From the NCBI GenBank assembly GCA_003416985.1, contig QVIN01000007.1, positions 400,323 to 464,322 on the forward strand: DNA of 64,000 nucleotides, read 5' to 3'. The stretch comes from Duganella sp. BJB480 (lineage in GTDB: Bacteria; Pseudomonadota; Gammaproteobacteria; Burkholderiales; Burkholderiaceae_D). Positions 25,258 through 36,385 of the stretch are shown one piece after another (position 1 is the stretch's first letter; each line of letters opens with the position of its first letter). The position numbers were made by a program, and so were the translations under genes. The notes below the pieces were generated by a model, which was given only the letters and a program-made list of their open reading frames with translations, had not been told where the DNA came from and made no database searches.

Positions 25258-26280
25258 TTAAACTACAGCGCCATCGGTTTCGTCTTTTTCCTTGATCGGC
25301 TTGATCAGGTCTTCACGCTTCACGCCCAGCCACATGGCCACGGCCGCAGCCACGAACACCGACGAGTAGATACCGAAGCAGATACCGATGGTCAGCGCGA
25401 CGGCGAAGTAGTGCAGCGTAGGACCGCCCAGGAACAGCATCGACAGCACCATCATCTGCGTGCAGCCGTGGGTGATGATGGTACGCGAGATGGTCGAGGT
25501 GATCGCGTTGTCGATCACTTCATGCACCGACGACTTGCGCTGCTTGCGGAAGTTTTCGCGGATACGGTCGAAGATAACCACCGATTCGTTGACCGAGTAA
25601 CCCAGCACCGCCAGCACCGCCGCCAGCACCGTCAGCGAGAACTCCCACTGGAAGAAGGCGAAGAAGCCGAGGATGATGACCACGTCGTGCAAGTTGGCGA
25701 TGATCGCCGCCACGGCGAACTTCCATTCGAAGCGCACGGCCAGGTAGATCATCACGCCGATGATCACCATCACCAGCGCGTTCAAGCCGTTCTGCGCCAG
25801 CTCGTCGCCCACCTGCGGGCCGACGAATTCGACTTTTTGCAGCGAGACGGTTTCGGCGCCGGCGGCGTCCATGCAGGCGGATTTGACCACGTGCTCGCCC
25901 TTGGCGGTCACGGTGTCGATCTGCTTGGGCGCGCCCTGCTCGGCCGCGCACAGCGTGGTGAACACCAGCTGCGACGCATCCTTGGAGGTGACCGACTTGA
26001 TCACCGGCAGGCGCAGCATGACGTCGTGCGCGGTGCCGAAGCTGGTCACTTCCGGCTGCTCGTAGCCGATCTTCTCCAGCGAGTGGCGGATCTGCTCCAG
26101 CTTCGCAGGCTGCTGGTAGCGCAGTTCCATCACGGTGCCGCCGGTGAACTCCACCGAGAAGTGCAGCTTATTGTGGATCAGGAAGAACACGGCCGCGACG
26201 AAGGTCAACGCGGAAATCACGTTGAACACCAGCGCGTGGCGCATGAACGGTATGTCTTTTTTGATGCGGAAAAATTCCAT
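25258..26280 (-). CDS. secF: Protein translocase subunit SecF
   Basis: 340 residues, six expected membrane segments, with the SecD/SecF motif region VEFTGGTVMELRY in the first periplasmic domain and ALVMVIIGVMIYLAVRFEWKFA, YSVNESVVIFDRIREN and HTTI-type helices in the membrane part. With SecD it uses the proton motive force to pull preproteins across the inner membrane after SecYEG translocation. The first periplasmic domain is longer than in E. coli SecF, as in other betaproteobacteria. It lies 13 bases after secD. Confidence 0.97.
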   Translation of the reverse strand: MEFFRIKKDIPFMRHALVFNVISALTFVAAVFFLIHNKLHFSVEFTGGTVMELRYQQPAKLEQIRHSLEKIGYEQPEVTSFGTAHDVMLRLPVIKSVTSKDASQLVFTTLCAAEQGAPKQIDTVTAKGEHVVKSACMDAAGAETVSLQKVEFVGPQVGDELAQNGLNALVMVIIGVMIYLAVRFEWKFAVAAIIANLHDVVIILGFFAFFQWEFSLTVLAAVLAVLGYSVNESVVIFDRIRENFRKQRKSSVHEVIDNAITSTISRTIITHGCTQMMVLSMLFLGGPTLHYFAVALTIGICFGIYSSVFVAAAVAMWLGVKREDLIKPIKEKDETDGAVV

Positions 26281-26293
26281 GTGAACCCCTGAG

Positions 26294-28156
26294 TTATTTC
26301 AGACCCGGTACCCAAACGGTACCGATGGCGATCGATTGCAGCTTCTTCTTGCGGCCGTACCAGAGGTTGACCACGCCGCGCGAGATGAACACGGCGGAGA
26401 ACATCGAGGTCAAAATACCCAGGCAGTGCACCACGGCGAAGCCGCGGATCGGACCGGAGCCGAACACCCACAGGGCGATACCGACGATCAGCGTGGTCAC
26501 GTTGGAGTCGATGATGGTCGCCCATGCGCGGTCGAAGCCGGCGGAAATCGCGGCCTGCGGCGTGGCGCCGGAACGCAGCTCCTCGCGGATACGCTCGTTG
26601 ATCAGCACGTTGGCGTCGATCGCCATACCCAGCGCCAGCGCGATAGCGGCGATACCAGGCAGGGTCAGGGTCGCCTGCATCAGCGACAGCAGGGCCACCA
26701 GCAGCAACAGGTTGCAGGCCAGCGCCAGCACGCTGAAGAAGCCGAACATCATGTAGTAGACGATCATGAACAGGGCGATGGCGGCGAAGCCGTACATCGT
26801 CGAGTGCAGGCCCTTGCTGATGTTCTCGGCGCCCAGCTGCGGGCCGATGGTGCGTTCTTCGATCACGTCCATCGGCGCGGACAGCGCGCCGGAGCGCAGC
26901 AGCAGCGCCAGCTCGGCGGAGTTCTCCGCGTTGCCCATGCCGGTGATCTGGAAGCGGCTACCCAGTTCGCTCTGGATGGTGGCCACCGACAGCACTTCCG
27001 GCTTGCCTTTTTCGAACAGCACGATGGCCATCTTCTTGCCCACGCGGTCGCGGGTGGCGTCGCGCATCTTGCGGCCGCCGTCGCCATTCAGGTCGATGCC
27101 GACCGCTGGCTGCTGGTTCTGGTCGAAGCTGGCGGTGGCGCTGGAGATGTAGTCGCCGGTCAGCACCACGTCCTTGGTCAGCACGACCGGCACGCCTTTA
27201 CCAACGGTGAACAGCTCGGAGTTGAACGGAATCGCGGCCGTCATCTCGGTGCCCGGGGTGACGGTTTCGTCGACCATGCGTACTTCCAGCGTCGCGGTGC
27301 GGCCGATCACGGCGCGCGCGCGGGCCACGTCCTGCACGCCCGGCAGCTGGACCACGATGCGGTCGGGGCCTTGCTGCTGCAGCACAGGCTCGGACACGCC
27401 CAGCTCATTCACACGCTTGGACAGCGTGGCGATGTTCTGCTTGACGCCATCGTCGATGGTCTGCTTGAGCGCGGCCGGCTTCAGGCTGACGGTGGTCTTC
27501 AGCGCATCGCCTTCGCCGGAATCGACGAACAGCAGGTCGGTCATCTGACCTTGCAGCACGTCCTTGGCCTTCTGGCGGGTGGCGTCGTCGCGGAATTTGA
27601 TTTCGATGGTGTCGCCCACGCGGTCGATGCCGGCGTGACGCACATTCTTGTCGCGCAGCAGGGTGCGGGACGCGGCCTGGATGCCTTGCACGCGCTTGGC
27701 CAGCACCGCCTTGGTGTCGACCTGCATCAGGAAGTGCACACCGCCGCGCAAGTCGAGGCCGAGGTACATCGGCAGCGCATGCAGCGCCTGCAGCCATTTC
27801 GGCGTGTCTTTTTGCAGGTTCAGCGCGACCAGGTAGGTCGGGTCGGCCGGATCGGCGTTCAAGCCTTTTTCCAGCACCGACTTGGCGCGGAACTGGGTGT
27901 CCGGATCGGCGAAGCGGGCGCGCACGGAAGCGTAGGTGCCGGTGCCGTCGAAGGCGATGCCGTTGGTGGCGATGCCGGCGCCCTTGAGCACCTCTTCCAC
28001 CTTGGCGGTCATTTCGGACGACATCTTGACGGTCGATTTACCGCTCGTGACCTGGACCGCAGGCGATTCGCCATAGTAGTTGGGCGCGGTGTACAGCGCG
28101 CCCAGCAGGATGGCGACTACGATCAGTATGTATTTCCAGAGGGGATAGCGATTCAT
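26294..28156 (-). CDS. secD: Protein translocase subunit SecD
   Basis: 620 residues from ATG 28156 (MNRYPLWKYILIVVAILLG); a TTG at 28165 would add three residues. It has the usual SecD order: an N-terminal membrane segment, a large periplasmic P1 domain with LGLDLRGGVHFLMQVD, then a membrane bundle with GMAIDANVLINERIREELR, in which the conserved aspartate takes part in proton coupling. It works with SecF and YajC. The neighbours yajC and secF confirm the operon. Confidence 0.97.
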   Translation of the reverse strand: MNRYPLWKYILIVVAILLGALYTAPNYYGESPAVQVTSGKSTVKMSSEMTAKVEEVLKGAGIATNGIAFDGTGTYASVRARFADPDTQFRAKSVLEKGLNADPADPTYLVALNLQKDTPKWLQALHALPMYLGLDLRGGVHFLMQVDTKAVLAKRVQGIQAASRTLLRDKNVRHAGIDRVGDTIEIKFRDDATRQKAKDVLQGQMTDLLFVDSGEGDALKTTVSLKPAALKQTIDDGVKQNIATLSKRVNELGVSEPVLQQQGPDRIVVQLPGVQDVARARAVIGRTATLEVRMVDETVTPGTEMTAAIPFNSELFTVGKGVPVVLTKDVVLTGDYISSATASFDQNQQPAVGIDLNGDGGRKMRDATRDRVGKKMAIVLFEKGKPEVLSVATIQSELGSRFQITGMGNAENSAELALLLRSGALSAPMDVIEERTIGPQLGAENISKGLHSTMYGFAAIALFMIVYYMMFGFFSVLALACNLLLLVALLSLMQATLTLPGIAAIALALGMAIDANVLINERIREELRSGATPQAAISAGFDRAWATIIDSNVTTLIVGIALWVFGSGPIRGFAVVHCLGILTSMFSAVFISRGVVNLWYGRKKKLQSIAIGTVWVPGLK

Positions 28157-28222
28157 ATTGTTCAACGTTCAGTGTTAGGCGTCGGATGCAATACGGCCCG
28201 CGCGCGGCGGGCCGGGGCCTGA

Positions 28223-28558
28223 TTACAGCGCCTTGAGCGTGCCCTTAGGCAGCAGCATGGTGACCGAATTCTTCTGCACCGTCATTTCGGCGCCGCTGGA
28301 GATTTCGATGGTCACATACAGGTCGGTCACCTTGGTGACACGGCCCAGCACGCCGCCGGCGGTCACGATCTCGTCGCCCTTGGCCAGGGCTTCCATCATG
28401 GCCTTCTGTTCCTTGGCGCGTTTTTGCTGAGGACGGATCATCAGGAAGTACATCGCCACGAACATCAGGATCAGCGGCAGGAAGCTGGTGAGGTTACCGC
28501 CCAGGCCGAGTGCGTCGAGTGGGGAAGCCGATTGGGCGTAAGCGTTGGAAATGAACAC
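28223..28558 (-). CDS. yajC: Sec translocon accessory subunit YajC
   Basis: 111 residues, single N-terminal membrane anchor (LGGNLTSFLPLILMFVAMYFLMIRPQQKRAKEQ, with the RPQQKR motif at the membrane edge) and a small cytoplasmic domain. It is part of the SecDF-YajC complex. The start codon is GTG at 28558, with GGAG 8 bases upstream; translation gives FISNAYAQ as in other YajC proteins. The order queA-tgt-yajC-secD-secF is the classic proteobacterial one. Confidence 0.96.
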   Translation of the reverse strand: MFISNAYAQSASPLDALGLGGNLTSFLPLILMFVAMYFLMIRPQQKRAKEQKAMMEALAKGDEIVTAGGVLGRVTKVTDLYVTIEISSGAEMTVQKNSVTMLLPKGTLKAL

Positions 28559-28674
28559 AGGTGACTCCGATAATAGTTTGAAAAAATAGCGCTGTATTCT
28601 AGCACTGGCCGGAAGCCGGGAGGACTTCCGGGTATCTGGGTAAGATAAATCTTTTTACAAGAGTTACAACAAAA

Positions 28675-30851
<2,177 letters not shown>

Positions 30852-30980
30852 TTGCGGACTTCTGGAAACTGTTGAAGAAAATTCGGATAGGCCCGAAGGC
30901 GGTGCAAGTCGTACAATACCGGCGTTGCTTTACTGCGGCCAACCCTCTATTTTACGCTAGTGCCCGAAAAACGCTCCAAT

Positions 30981-33047
30981 ATGCCTGTTTCAACCTCGAA
31001 AACCGTCAAAAAGACAGTCAGCCCTGAAGCCAAGCTGGCCAAGCTCGGCCTGCACACGGATATGGACCTGGTGCTGCACCTGCCCATGCGCTACGAGGAC
31101 GAAACCCAGGTCATCACCATCGAAGAGGCGCGGCTGCATGGCGGCGAGACGTCGCAGGTCGAGGGATTGGTGGTCAAAAATGAAATCACCTACAAGCCGC
31201 GCAAGCAGCTGCTGGTGCATATCGCCGACGAGACGGGCGACCTGCAGCTGCGCTTCATGAACTTCTACGGCAGCCAGGTCAAGCAGCTGGCCGAGGGCAC
31301 GCGGGTGCGCGCGCGCGGTGAGCTGAAACACGGCTTCTTCGGCGCCGAGATGGTGCATCCTGCGTACAAGGTGGTCAACGAAGGCGCGCCGCTGCCCACT
31401 TCCCTGACGCCGGTGTATCCGTCGGGCGAAGGGCTGTCGCAGCCGATACTGCGGCGCGCCATCGGCGATGCGATGAAGCGGGTCGACTGGACCGACACGC
31501 TGCCGGAGCAGCTGCGCGCGCGGATGCAGCTGTCCGACTTCGAGCCGGCGGTGAAGCTGCTGCACTATCCGCCGCAGCAGGTGGACGAGCATGCGCTGCT
31601 CGACCGTTCGCATCCGGCGTGGACGCGCATGAAGTTCGACGAGCTGCTGGCGCAGCAGCTGTCGTTGAAGCGCGCGCAGCGTGCGCGCCGCGCCAAGGGG
31701 GCGGCGGCGCTGACGGTGATCGGCGCGTTGTCGGCGAGCTTCCAGGCCGCGCTGCCGTTCAAGCTGACCGGCGCGCAGCAGCGCGTGCTCAACGAAATCC
31801 GCGCCGACTTGCGCCACCCGTATCCGATGCAGCGGCTGCTGCAGGGAGATGTCGGCAGTGGCAAGACGGTGGTGTCGGCGCTGGCCGCCGCGCAGGCCAT
31901 CGACAGCGGCTACCAGGCCGCGCTGATGGCGCCGACCGAGATCCTCGCCGACCAGCACTTCCGCAAGATCGCCGCGTGGATGGAGCCCTTGGGCGTGAAG
32001 GTCGCGTGGCTGACGGGCAGCTTGAAGAAAAAAGAAAAGCTGGCCGCGTACGCGCTGATCGAATCGGGCGAGGCGCAACTGGTGATCGGCACGCACGCGC
32101 TGATCCAGGAGGCGGTGAACTTCGCCAATCTCGGGTTGGTGATCGTCGACGAGCAGCACCGCTTCGGCGTGGGGCAGCGGCTTACCTTGCGCAACAAGGG
32201 CGTCGAGGGCGCGGTGCCGCACCAGCTGATGATGTCGGCCACGCCGATCCCGCGCACGCTGGCGATGACCTACTACGCCGACCTGGAAGTGTCGGTGATC
32301 GACGAGCTGCCGCCGGGCCGCAGTCCCATCGTCACGCGCGCCATCGACCAGAACCGGCGCGACGAAGTGATCGAACGAGTGCATGCCGCCGCGCTGGAGG
32401 GACGGCAGATCTACTGGGTCTGTCCGCTGATCGAGGAATCGGAAGCGCTGCAACTGCAAACCGCCACCGACACGCACGCCCTGCTGGCTGAAGCGCTGCC
32501 GGACCTGAACGTGGGCCTGGTCCACGGCCGCCTCAAGCCGGCCGAGAAGCAGGCGGTGATGGACGCCTTCAGCGCCAACGAGATGCAGGTGCTGGTCGCC
32601 ACCACGGTGATCGAGGTGGGCGTGGACGTGCCGAATGCATCACTGATGGTGATCGAGCATGCGGAGCGTTTCGGTTTATCGCAGCTGCACCAGCTGCGCG
32701 GACGCGTGGGGCGGGGCTCGGCGGCGTCGGTGTGCCTGCTGCTGTACCAAAGCCCACTGGGAGGCGTCGCCAAGCAGCGCCTGATGACGATGCGCGAAAC
32801 CACCGACGGCTTCGAAATCGCCCGCCGCGACCTGGAGATCCGAGGCCCCGGCGAATTCCTGGGCGCCCGCCAATCCGGCCAGGCGATGCTGCGCTTCGCC
32901 GACCTGGAGACGGACGGCTGGTTGGTCGACCAGGCGCGCGACGTCGCCCACGACCTCCTCCACGCCAACACCCCCGAAAAAGCCGCCACGGTCGAAGCCC
33001 ACCTTGCCCGCTGGCTAGGCGGCCGCGAAGAATTTCTCAAAGTCTAG
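30981..33047 (+). CDS. recG: ATP-dependent DNA helicase RecG
   Basis: 688 residues from ATG 30981; a GTG at 30960 would add seven residues, and neither has a clear ribosome-binding site. The N-terminal wedge/OB domain (about residues 60-160) is followed by the helicase motor: Walker A GDVGSGKT near residue 289, DEQH box near 389, motif III MSATPIPRTLAM, and motif VI region RGRVGRGSAASVCLL. RecG remodels stalled replication forks and branch-migrates Holliday junctions. It is divergent from queA, and its stop lies one base before palindrome copy 2. Confidence 0.97.
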   Translation: MPVSTSKTVKKTVSPEAKLAKLGLHTDMDLVLHLPMRYEDETQVITIEEARLHGGETSQVEGLVVKNEITYKPRKQLLVHIADETGDLQLRFMNFYGSQVKQLAEGTRVRARGELKHGFFGAEMVHPAYKVVNEGAPLPTSLTPVYPSGEGLSQPILRRAIGDAMKRVDWTDTLPEQLRARMQLSDFEPAVKLLHYPPQQVDEHALLDRSHPAWTRMKFDELLAQQLSLKRAQRARRAKGAAALTVIGALSASFQAALPFKLTGAQQRVLNEIRADLRHPYPMQRLLQGDVGSGKTVVSALAAAQAIDSGYQAALMAPTEILADQHFRKIAAWMEPLGVKVAWLTGSLKKKEKLAAYALIESGEAQLVIGTHALIQEAVNFANLGLVIVDEQHRFGVGQRLTLRNKGVEGAVPHQLMMSATPIPRTLAMTYYADLEVSVIDELPPGRSPIVTRAIDQNRRDEVIERVHAAALEGRQIYWVCPLIEESEALQLQTATDTHALLAEALPDLNVGLVHGRLKPAEKQAVMDAFSANEMQVLVATTVIEVGVDVPNASLMVIEHAERFGLSQLHQLRGRVGRGSAASVCLLLYQSPLGGVAKQRLMTMRETTDGFEIARRDLEIRGPGEFLGARQSGQAMLRFADLETDGWLVDQARDVAHDLLHANTPEKAATVEAHLARWLGGREEFLKV

Positions 33048-33048
33048 T

Positions 33049-33134
33049 TGGGGTCAAGTCTGACATTCGGACACGAGCTCTGCTGTAGCGCCCGCTACGG
33101 CAGAGCTCGTGTCCGAATGTCAGACTTGACCCCA
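33049..33134. repeat. 86-bp palindrome, repeat family copy 2
   Basis: Same outer arms as copy 1 (TGGGGTCAAGTCTGAC at the left edge) with inner arm AGCTCTGCTGTAGCG and its partner CGCTACGGCAGAGCT. Pairing is perfect except for one T-G pair, which is a G-U wobble in plus-strand RNA, and a CC centre. It begins one base after the recG stop (33047) and ends two bases before the stop of the convergent 38-residue gene (33137). Confidence 0.96.
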
Positions 33135-33136
33135 CC

Positions 33137-33253
33137 CTAAAAGCACAGGTAGAAGCGGTTGGCGAGGTCGAGCAGGAAATCCGGCGTCAGGTAGGCCATG
33201 AACACCAGCGCCAGCACCACGGCGCCGGCTGCGCGCAGCAGCCAGGTTTTCAT
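33137..33253 (-). CDS. Small membrane protein (38 residues) coupled to the MFS transporter
   Basis: Starts with MKTWLLRAAGAVVLALVF and ends in NRFYLCF; one hydrophobic membrane segment, then an acidic stretch (TPDFLLDLA). The ATG lies 2 bases after the MFS transporter stop, and AAGGCGG within the end of that gene serves as ribosome-binding site. It is terminated by palindrome copy 2. The size, coupling and amphipathic C-terminal end argue for a real small protein, perhaps a regulator or subunit of the transporter; there is no recognised family. Confidence 0.65.
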   Translation of the reverse strand: MKTWLLRAAGAVVLALVFMAYLTPDFLLDLANRFYLCF

Positions 33254-33255
33254 CG

Positions 33256-34473
33256 TCAGGCCGCCTTCAACGCGCCACGTTCGATGGCGCGCTCGTTGAT
33301 CGGCAGGTTGATCAGCCCCGCCATCACGCTCAAGCCGATGGCGATGCCCCAGACGATGTCGTAGCTGCCCAGTTTTGCGAACAGGTAGCCGCCCAGCCAT
33401 ACGCCGATGAAGCTGCCCACCTGGTGCGAGAAGAACACCACGCCCGCCAGCATCGACATGTGCTTGACGCCGAAGATGCCGGCGATGATGCCGTTCGTCA
33501 GAGGCACCGTCGACAGCCAGATGAATCCTATCGCCGCCGCGAAGACGTACACCGAGTACGGCGTCAATGGCGCCAGCAGGAACAGGCCGATGACCACCGC
33601 TCGCGTGAAGTAGATCGACGACAGCAGGTAGCGCTTGGGGAAGCGCCCTCCCAGCTTGCCCGCGTAGTAGGAGCCGAAGATGTTGAACAAGCCAATCAGC
33701 GCCAGCGCCATCACCGCCACGCCCGGACTGGCGATGCCCTTGTCCTTCAGGTACGCCGGCATGTGCACGCCGATGAACACCAGCTGGAAGCCGCACACGA
33801 AATAGCCCGCCACCAGGAACAGGAAGGAGCGGTTGCCCACCGCCTCGCTCATCGCTTCGCGCACGCTTTGCTGCGCGCCGCCGCCATGCTCCACCGCCGG
33901 TTCGCGCAGATGGAAGGCCATCGGCACCATCAGCAGCACCACCAGCCCGGCCAGCAGGTAGAAGGCGGTCTGCCAACCCACTGCGGAAATCAGTTGCTGC
34001 TCGACCGGCATCATCAAAAACTGGCCGAAGGAGCTGGCCGCGCCGGAGATGCCGAATGCCCACGAGCGCTTCTCCACCGGCGCCACACGGCCGATGATGC
34101 CGCTGACCGCGCCGAACGCGGTACACGCCAGCGCCAGGCCGATGAACACGCCCGAGCCGATGACGAACATGGTCGGATCCTTCACCAGCGCCATCCACAC
34201 CAGCCCCGCCATGTAGCTGAAGGCGCCCACCACCACCACGCGCATGGTGCCGTAACGGTCGGCCGCCATGCCGGCGAACGGGCCGAAGGCGCCCCACAAC
34301 AGGTTCTGCAAGGCCAGCGCCAGCGAATAGGTTTCACGCGTCCAGCCGTTGGCCTGCGAGATGGGCTGCATCCAGAAGCCGAAGCCGTGGCGCACGCCCA
34401 TGGCCAGCGTCAGGACGACGCCACTGGCCAGCAGGACGGTTTTCAGTGAGGGGGGACGAGCGGCGACGAACAT
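33256..34473 (-). CDS. MFS transporter
   Basis: 405 residues, 12 predicted membrane segments in two halves, with the MFS loop motif GMAADRYGTMRVVVVG after segment 2. The start SLKTVLLASGVVLTLAMGVRHGFGFW resembles oxalate/formate-antiporter-like and monocarboxylate-type MFS proteins. The substrate is unknown. It is the first gene of a unit with the 38-residue protein. The Gfo/Idh oxidoreductase upstream on the same strand ends 70 bases before it; no terminator is seen between them, so they may be co-transcribed. Confidence 0.9.
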   Translation of the reverse strand: MFVAARPPSLKTVLLASGVVLTLAMGVRHGFGFWMQPISQANGWTRETYSLALALQNLLWGAFGPFAGMAADRYGTMRVVVVGAFSYMAGLVWMALVKDPTMFVIGSGVFIGLALACTAFGAVSGIIGRVAPVEKRSWAFGISGAASSFGQFLMMPVEQQLISAVGWQTAFYLLAGLVVLLMVPMAFHLREPAVEHGGGAQQSVREAMSEAVGNRSFLFLVAGYFVCGFQLVFIGVHMPAYLKDKGIASPGVAVMALALIGLFNIFGSYYAGKLGGRFPKRYLLSSIYFTRAVVIGLFLLAPLTPYSVYVFAAAIGFIWLSTVPLTNGIIAGIFGVKHMSMLAGVVFFSHQVGSFIGVWLGGYLFAKLGSYDIVWGIAIGLSVMAGLINLPINERAIERGALKAA

Positions 34474-34543
34474 GATAGGAACCTGATTGTAAAAACGATA
34501 TCCGCCGATTCTAACCAGTTCCTGCCGCCCGCGCTTGAAGGCC

Positions 34544-35539
34544 CTAAAGGTCGGCGGGGTACTTCAAGCCGATTTGCGCGCGGATGCCGTCCAGCGTGCC
34601 CATGATGGAAAGCGTTTCCTCGTGCGGCATCACCGGGCTTTCGATCAAGCCGGCGCGGATGCAGCGGCCCACTTCCTGCGCTTCGTGCGTGTAGCCGTTG
34701 CCGCTGCGCGGAAGGTTGATGGTGCGTTCGCTGCGCGAGGCCCCGTCCACCAGCGTGACGGTGATGGTCTCGGTGTTGTGGAAGCGGTCGTGCAGGCGCA
34801 CGAAGCCCTTGGTGCCGGAGATCGTCAGCTCGGTCGGCGTGCGCGAACGCAGGCTGCACGCGCACGACGATACGCCGCCGCCCTGGTGAGTCAGCGTGAA
34901 CGCGGTCTGCATGTCGACGCCGGTGGCGGTCATCTCGGCCTGCGCCTTCGCGCCCGTCACGGGGCCGAGGAAGAACGACGCCATCGACAAGGGATAGATG
35001 CCCAGGTCCAGCAGCGCGCCGCCGCCCAGCTCCGGCGCGAACAGGCGATGCTCCGGGCCCGCGTCCGAGGTGAAGCCGAAGTCCGCGCTGACGTTGGCTG
35101 GCACGCCGATCTCGCCGCTGTCGACGATGCGCTTGGCTTCCACCACGGCCGGCATGAAGCGCGTCCACATCGCCTCCATCACGAACAGCTTTTTCTGGCG
35201 CGCGAGGTGGATGATGTCCTCGGCCTGGCGGCGGTTCATGGTGAACGACTTCTCCACCAGCACGCCCTTGCCGCCGTGGAGGCACATCAACGCGTTCTCG
35301 TGGTGCATGGGGTGCGGCGTGCCGATGTAGATCACGTCGACCTCGGGATCGTCCGCCAACGCCTGGTAGCTGCCGTGGCAGCGCTCCACGCCGTATTCGG
35401 CGCCGAAGGTGGTAGCGCTATCTACGCTGCGCGAAGCAACGGCGGCCAGCTTGGCGCCCGGGGTCTCCTGCAAGGCGGTGGCGAAAGCCTTGGCGATCTT
35501 GCCGGTGCCGAGTATCCCCCAGCGAATTACCTGCGTCAT
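34544..35539 (-). CDS. Gfo/Idh/MocA-family oxidoreductase
   Basis: 331 residues: an N-terminal Rossmann domain (IRWGILGTGKIAKAFATALQE) and the C-terminal alpha/beta dehydrogenase domain of the family, with the catalytic-type motif GKGVLVEKSFTMN (E-K) and DLGIYPLSMA. It is an NAD(P)-dependent enzyme acting on a sugar, inositol or related polyol; DUF/dimeric dihydrodiol dehydrogenase-like members have the same pattern. AAAGAG precedes the ATG. It lies in a minus-strand row pyrC-DUF3025-this gene-MFS. Confidence 0.92.
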   Translation of the reverse strand: MTQVIRWGILGTGKIAKAFATALQETPGAKLAAVASRSVDSATTFGAEYGVERCHGSYQALADDPEVDVIYIGTPHPMHHENALMCLHGGKGVLVEKSFTMNRRQAEDIIHLARQKKLFVMEAMWTRFMPAVVEAKRIVDSGEIGVPANVSADFGFTSDAGPEHRLFAPELGGGALLDLGIYPLSMASFFLGPVTGAKAQAEMTATGVDMQTAFTLTHQGGGVSSCACSLRSRTPTELTISGTKGFVRLHDRFHNTETITVTLVDGASRSERTINLPRSGNGYTHEAQEVGRCIRAGLIESPVMPHEETLSIMGTLDGIRAQIGLKYPADL

Positions 35540-35584
35540 GGCGTGCTCTTTCTGCCGCGTCGGCGGCGAAGTCGGTTAAAAAAT

Positions 35585-36382
35585 CTATTCTACCGCCGCT
35601 GCGCGCTTGGGGCGGAACACCGTTGCATCGTTGTAGAAGGCGTCGTCCTGCTCCGGCCACCAGCCCGGCACGCCCAGCGCCTGCATCGGCGTGAAGTCGG
35701 CGGTGCTCAGGCCATGTTCGGACAGCTCCTGCGCCACCTTGGCGTCGATCCAGTGGCGGCGGGCGTCGTGATCCATGGCGAAGAAGTCGTCGCCGGCCAC
35801 CACCACGCGGGTGTGCGCGGTGATCGCCTTGCGCGGCGCGACCAGCTTTTCCATCAGCGCGTGGCCGAACAGCCAGACTTGCGCCTCCGGCCCGAAGCTG
35901 GCGCGTTGCTCGACGAAGGCGGCGCGCCATTGATGGTCGCGCAGCGCGGCCGTCAGCGCGTGGCCGGCGGCGCTGTCGCGCACCACCAGCAGGGCGGCGT
36001 TTTCGTCGAAGATGGTAGCGCCGTCGCGCGCCGGGCCGCGCGATTTGCCGACGCCGTCGAGCGCGATCTGCGCAGCCTGCAAGGCGTTCAGCTGCACCTT
36101 GATGCGCGGGAAGCTAAGCCACACAAGGCCGTTGAAGAAGTCGTGCAGATTGTCGCGCGTGGGCACGCCGCCGGTGGCGCCGATGAAGGCTTCGTACGCA
36201 GTCCCTTCCGGCAGCGACTCTTGCGGCACGAAATGGACCGGCAAGCCCTGGTGGTTGCGCAGGCCCAGTGCGGCGGCTTGCGCGTTGAGCGTGTCGATGA
36301 ATGGCACGTCCGCCGAGAGGTGGCCGGCCGCCGTACGTATCGAGTCGTACCAGGGACGCGGCCAGTCTATCGCTTGCAGCAC
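35585..36382 (-). CDS. DUF3025 protein
   Basis: 265 residues, starting with GTG at 36382, 3 bases after the pyrC stop, so translation is probably coupled. Family signature: the YEAFIGATGGVPTRDNLHDFFNGLVWLSFPR region near residues 80-115. No membrane segment or signal peptide. The biochemical role of DUF3025 is unknown. The link to dihydroorotase suggests only co-expression. Confidence 0.88.
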   Translation of the reverse strand: MLQAIDWPRPWYDSIRTAAGHLSADVPFIDTLNAQAAALGLRNHQGLPVHFVPQESLPEGTAYEAFIGATGGVPTRDNLHDFFNGLVWLSFPRIKVQLNALQAAQIALDGVGKSRGPARDGATIFDENAALLVVRDSAAGHALTAALRDHQWRAAFVEQRASFGPEAQVWLFGHALMEKLVAPRKAITAHTRVVVAGDDFFAMDHDARRHWIDAKVAQELSEHGLSTADFTPMQALGVPGWWPEQDDAFYNDATVFRPKRAAAVE

Positions 36383-36385
36383 TGC

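Noticed and set aside
25411-28222. Long plus-strand frames opposite secF and secD
   Set aside because: They are antisense shadows of well-conserved Sec genes; no start signals or domains.
28609-28631. CCGGAAG/CTTCCGG stem between yajC and tgt
   Set aside because: No T-run directly follows on either strand, so termination is not supported; left as an unassigned small stem.
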